Shown: positions 5,212 through 5,375 of the stretch, piece after piece
Position numbering within the stretch: the first letter of the stretch is position 1
How the letters are laid out: every line of letters begins with the position of its first letter
NCBI GenBank assembly: GCA_017452305.1
Contig: JAFTMQ010000115.1
Span: 1 to 5,375 of the forward strand
Length of the DNA: 5,375 nt
From: Clostridia bacterium
Lineage (GTDB): Bacteria > Bacillota > Clostridia > Christensenellales > Borkfalkiaceae
Direction: 5' to 3'
Notes under the pieces: generated by a model
The model's database searches: none
The model's input: only the letters and a program-made list of their open reading frames with translations
Told to the model about the DNA's origin: nothing
Made by a program: the position numbers and the translations under genes

Positions 5212-5375
5212 TTACTGCAAACCACCCTTGGCTTTTACAAGTTCGATAAACACCTTCGCGGTAACGCACGCATCGTCGAACGCGCGGTGGTGATTGAACT
5301 CAAAACCGTAATACCCTGCCACCGAATTCAACTTATAATTGGGCAATTTACCACGCAAAACGTCTTGCGCCAAGG
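5212..5375 (-). CDS. DnaQ-family 3'-5' exonuclease, C-terminal end (partial)
   Basis: The last 53 residues and the stop codon of a gene entering from the right edge. Visible residues include DVLRGKLPNYKLNSVAGYYG followed by the Exo III motif HRAFDDA, which matches the HxAxxD pattern of DEDDh exonucleases (His29, Ala31 and Asp34 of the visible part). TAKVFIELVKAK then forms the closing helix. This is the end of a DnaQ/epsilon-like exonuclease domain. These remove nucleotides 3'-5', acting in proofreading or RNA/DNA trimming. The protein stops about 20 residues after the motif, so it is not the exonuclease insert of PolC or the N-terminal domain of a DinG-type helicase, unless the exonuclease lies at the C-terminus of a larger protein. 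The catalytic Exo I and Exo II motifs lie outside the window. Which member it is cannot be decided, so no symbol is given. Confidence 0.85.
   Translation of the reverse strand, partial: LAQDVLRGKLPNYKLNSVAGYYGFEFNHHRAFDDACVTAKVFIELVKAKGGLQ

Overview
The window carries one continuous minus-strand gene cluster. In transcription order (high to low coordinates) it reads: 3' end of a DnaQ-family exonuclease, mgsA (methylglyoxal synthase), a strong promoter with a structured leader, then rimP, nusA, ylxR (rnpM), ylxQ and infB, with infB running off the left edge. I see no credible plus-strand gene, no tRNA or rRNA, no mobile element and no CRISPR array.

The order rimP-nusA-ylxR-ylxQ-infB is the classic transcription-translation operon of Bacillota and relatives. 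NusA lacks the C-terminal acidic repeats of the gamma-proteobacterial protein, and YlxR and YlxQ are both present. Shine-Dalgarno sequences are mostly clear, and one gene probably starts with TTG. Together these suggest a Clostridia-like member of Bacillota with moderate G+C. In many Bacillota polC lies just upstream of rimP; here that place is taken by a stand-alone exonuclease and mgsA. I cannot place the organism more finely from this sequence.

Layout: 5212-5375 exonuclease C-terminus (partial); 4755-5126 mgsA, with a short C-terminus; 4519-4754 intergenic, holding an odd in-frame tail after mgsA, an A/T-rich stem-loop, an extended -10 promoter at 4599-4627 and a perfect 15-bp stem-loop in the rimP leader; 4048-4518 rimP; 3941-4047 a spacer with a second stem-loop; 2849-3940 nusA; 2537-2809 ylxR; 2218-2550 ylxQ, overlapping ylxR; 1-2213 infB, lacking its C-terminal part.

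The five operon genes act around the ribosome and RNA polymerase. RimP matures the 30S subunit, NusA modulates pausing and termination, YlxR and YlxQ are small RNA-binding proteins, and IF2 joins the subunits with initiator tRNA. This is mainly a conserved housekeeping region. The items worth a second look are the structured leader, the nusA upstream spacer, the sequence after mgsA, a possible leader peptide overlapping mgsA, and the non-canonical N-terminus of IF2. I found no evidence of a novel multi-gene system.
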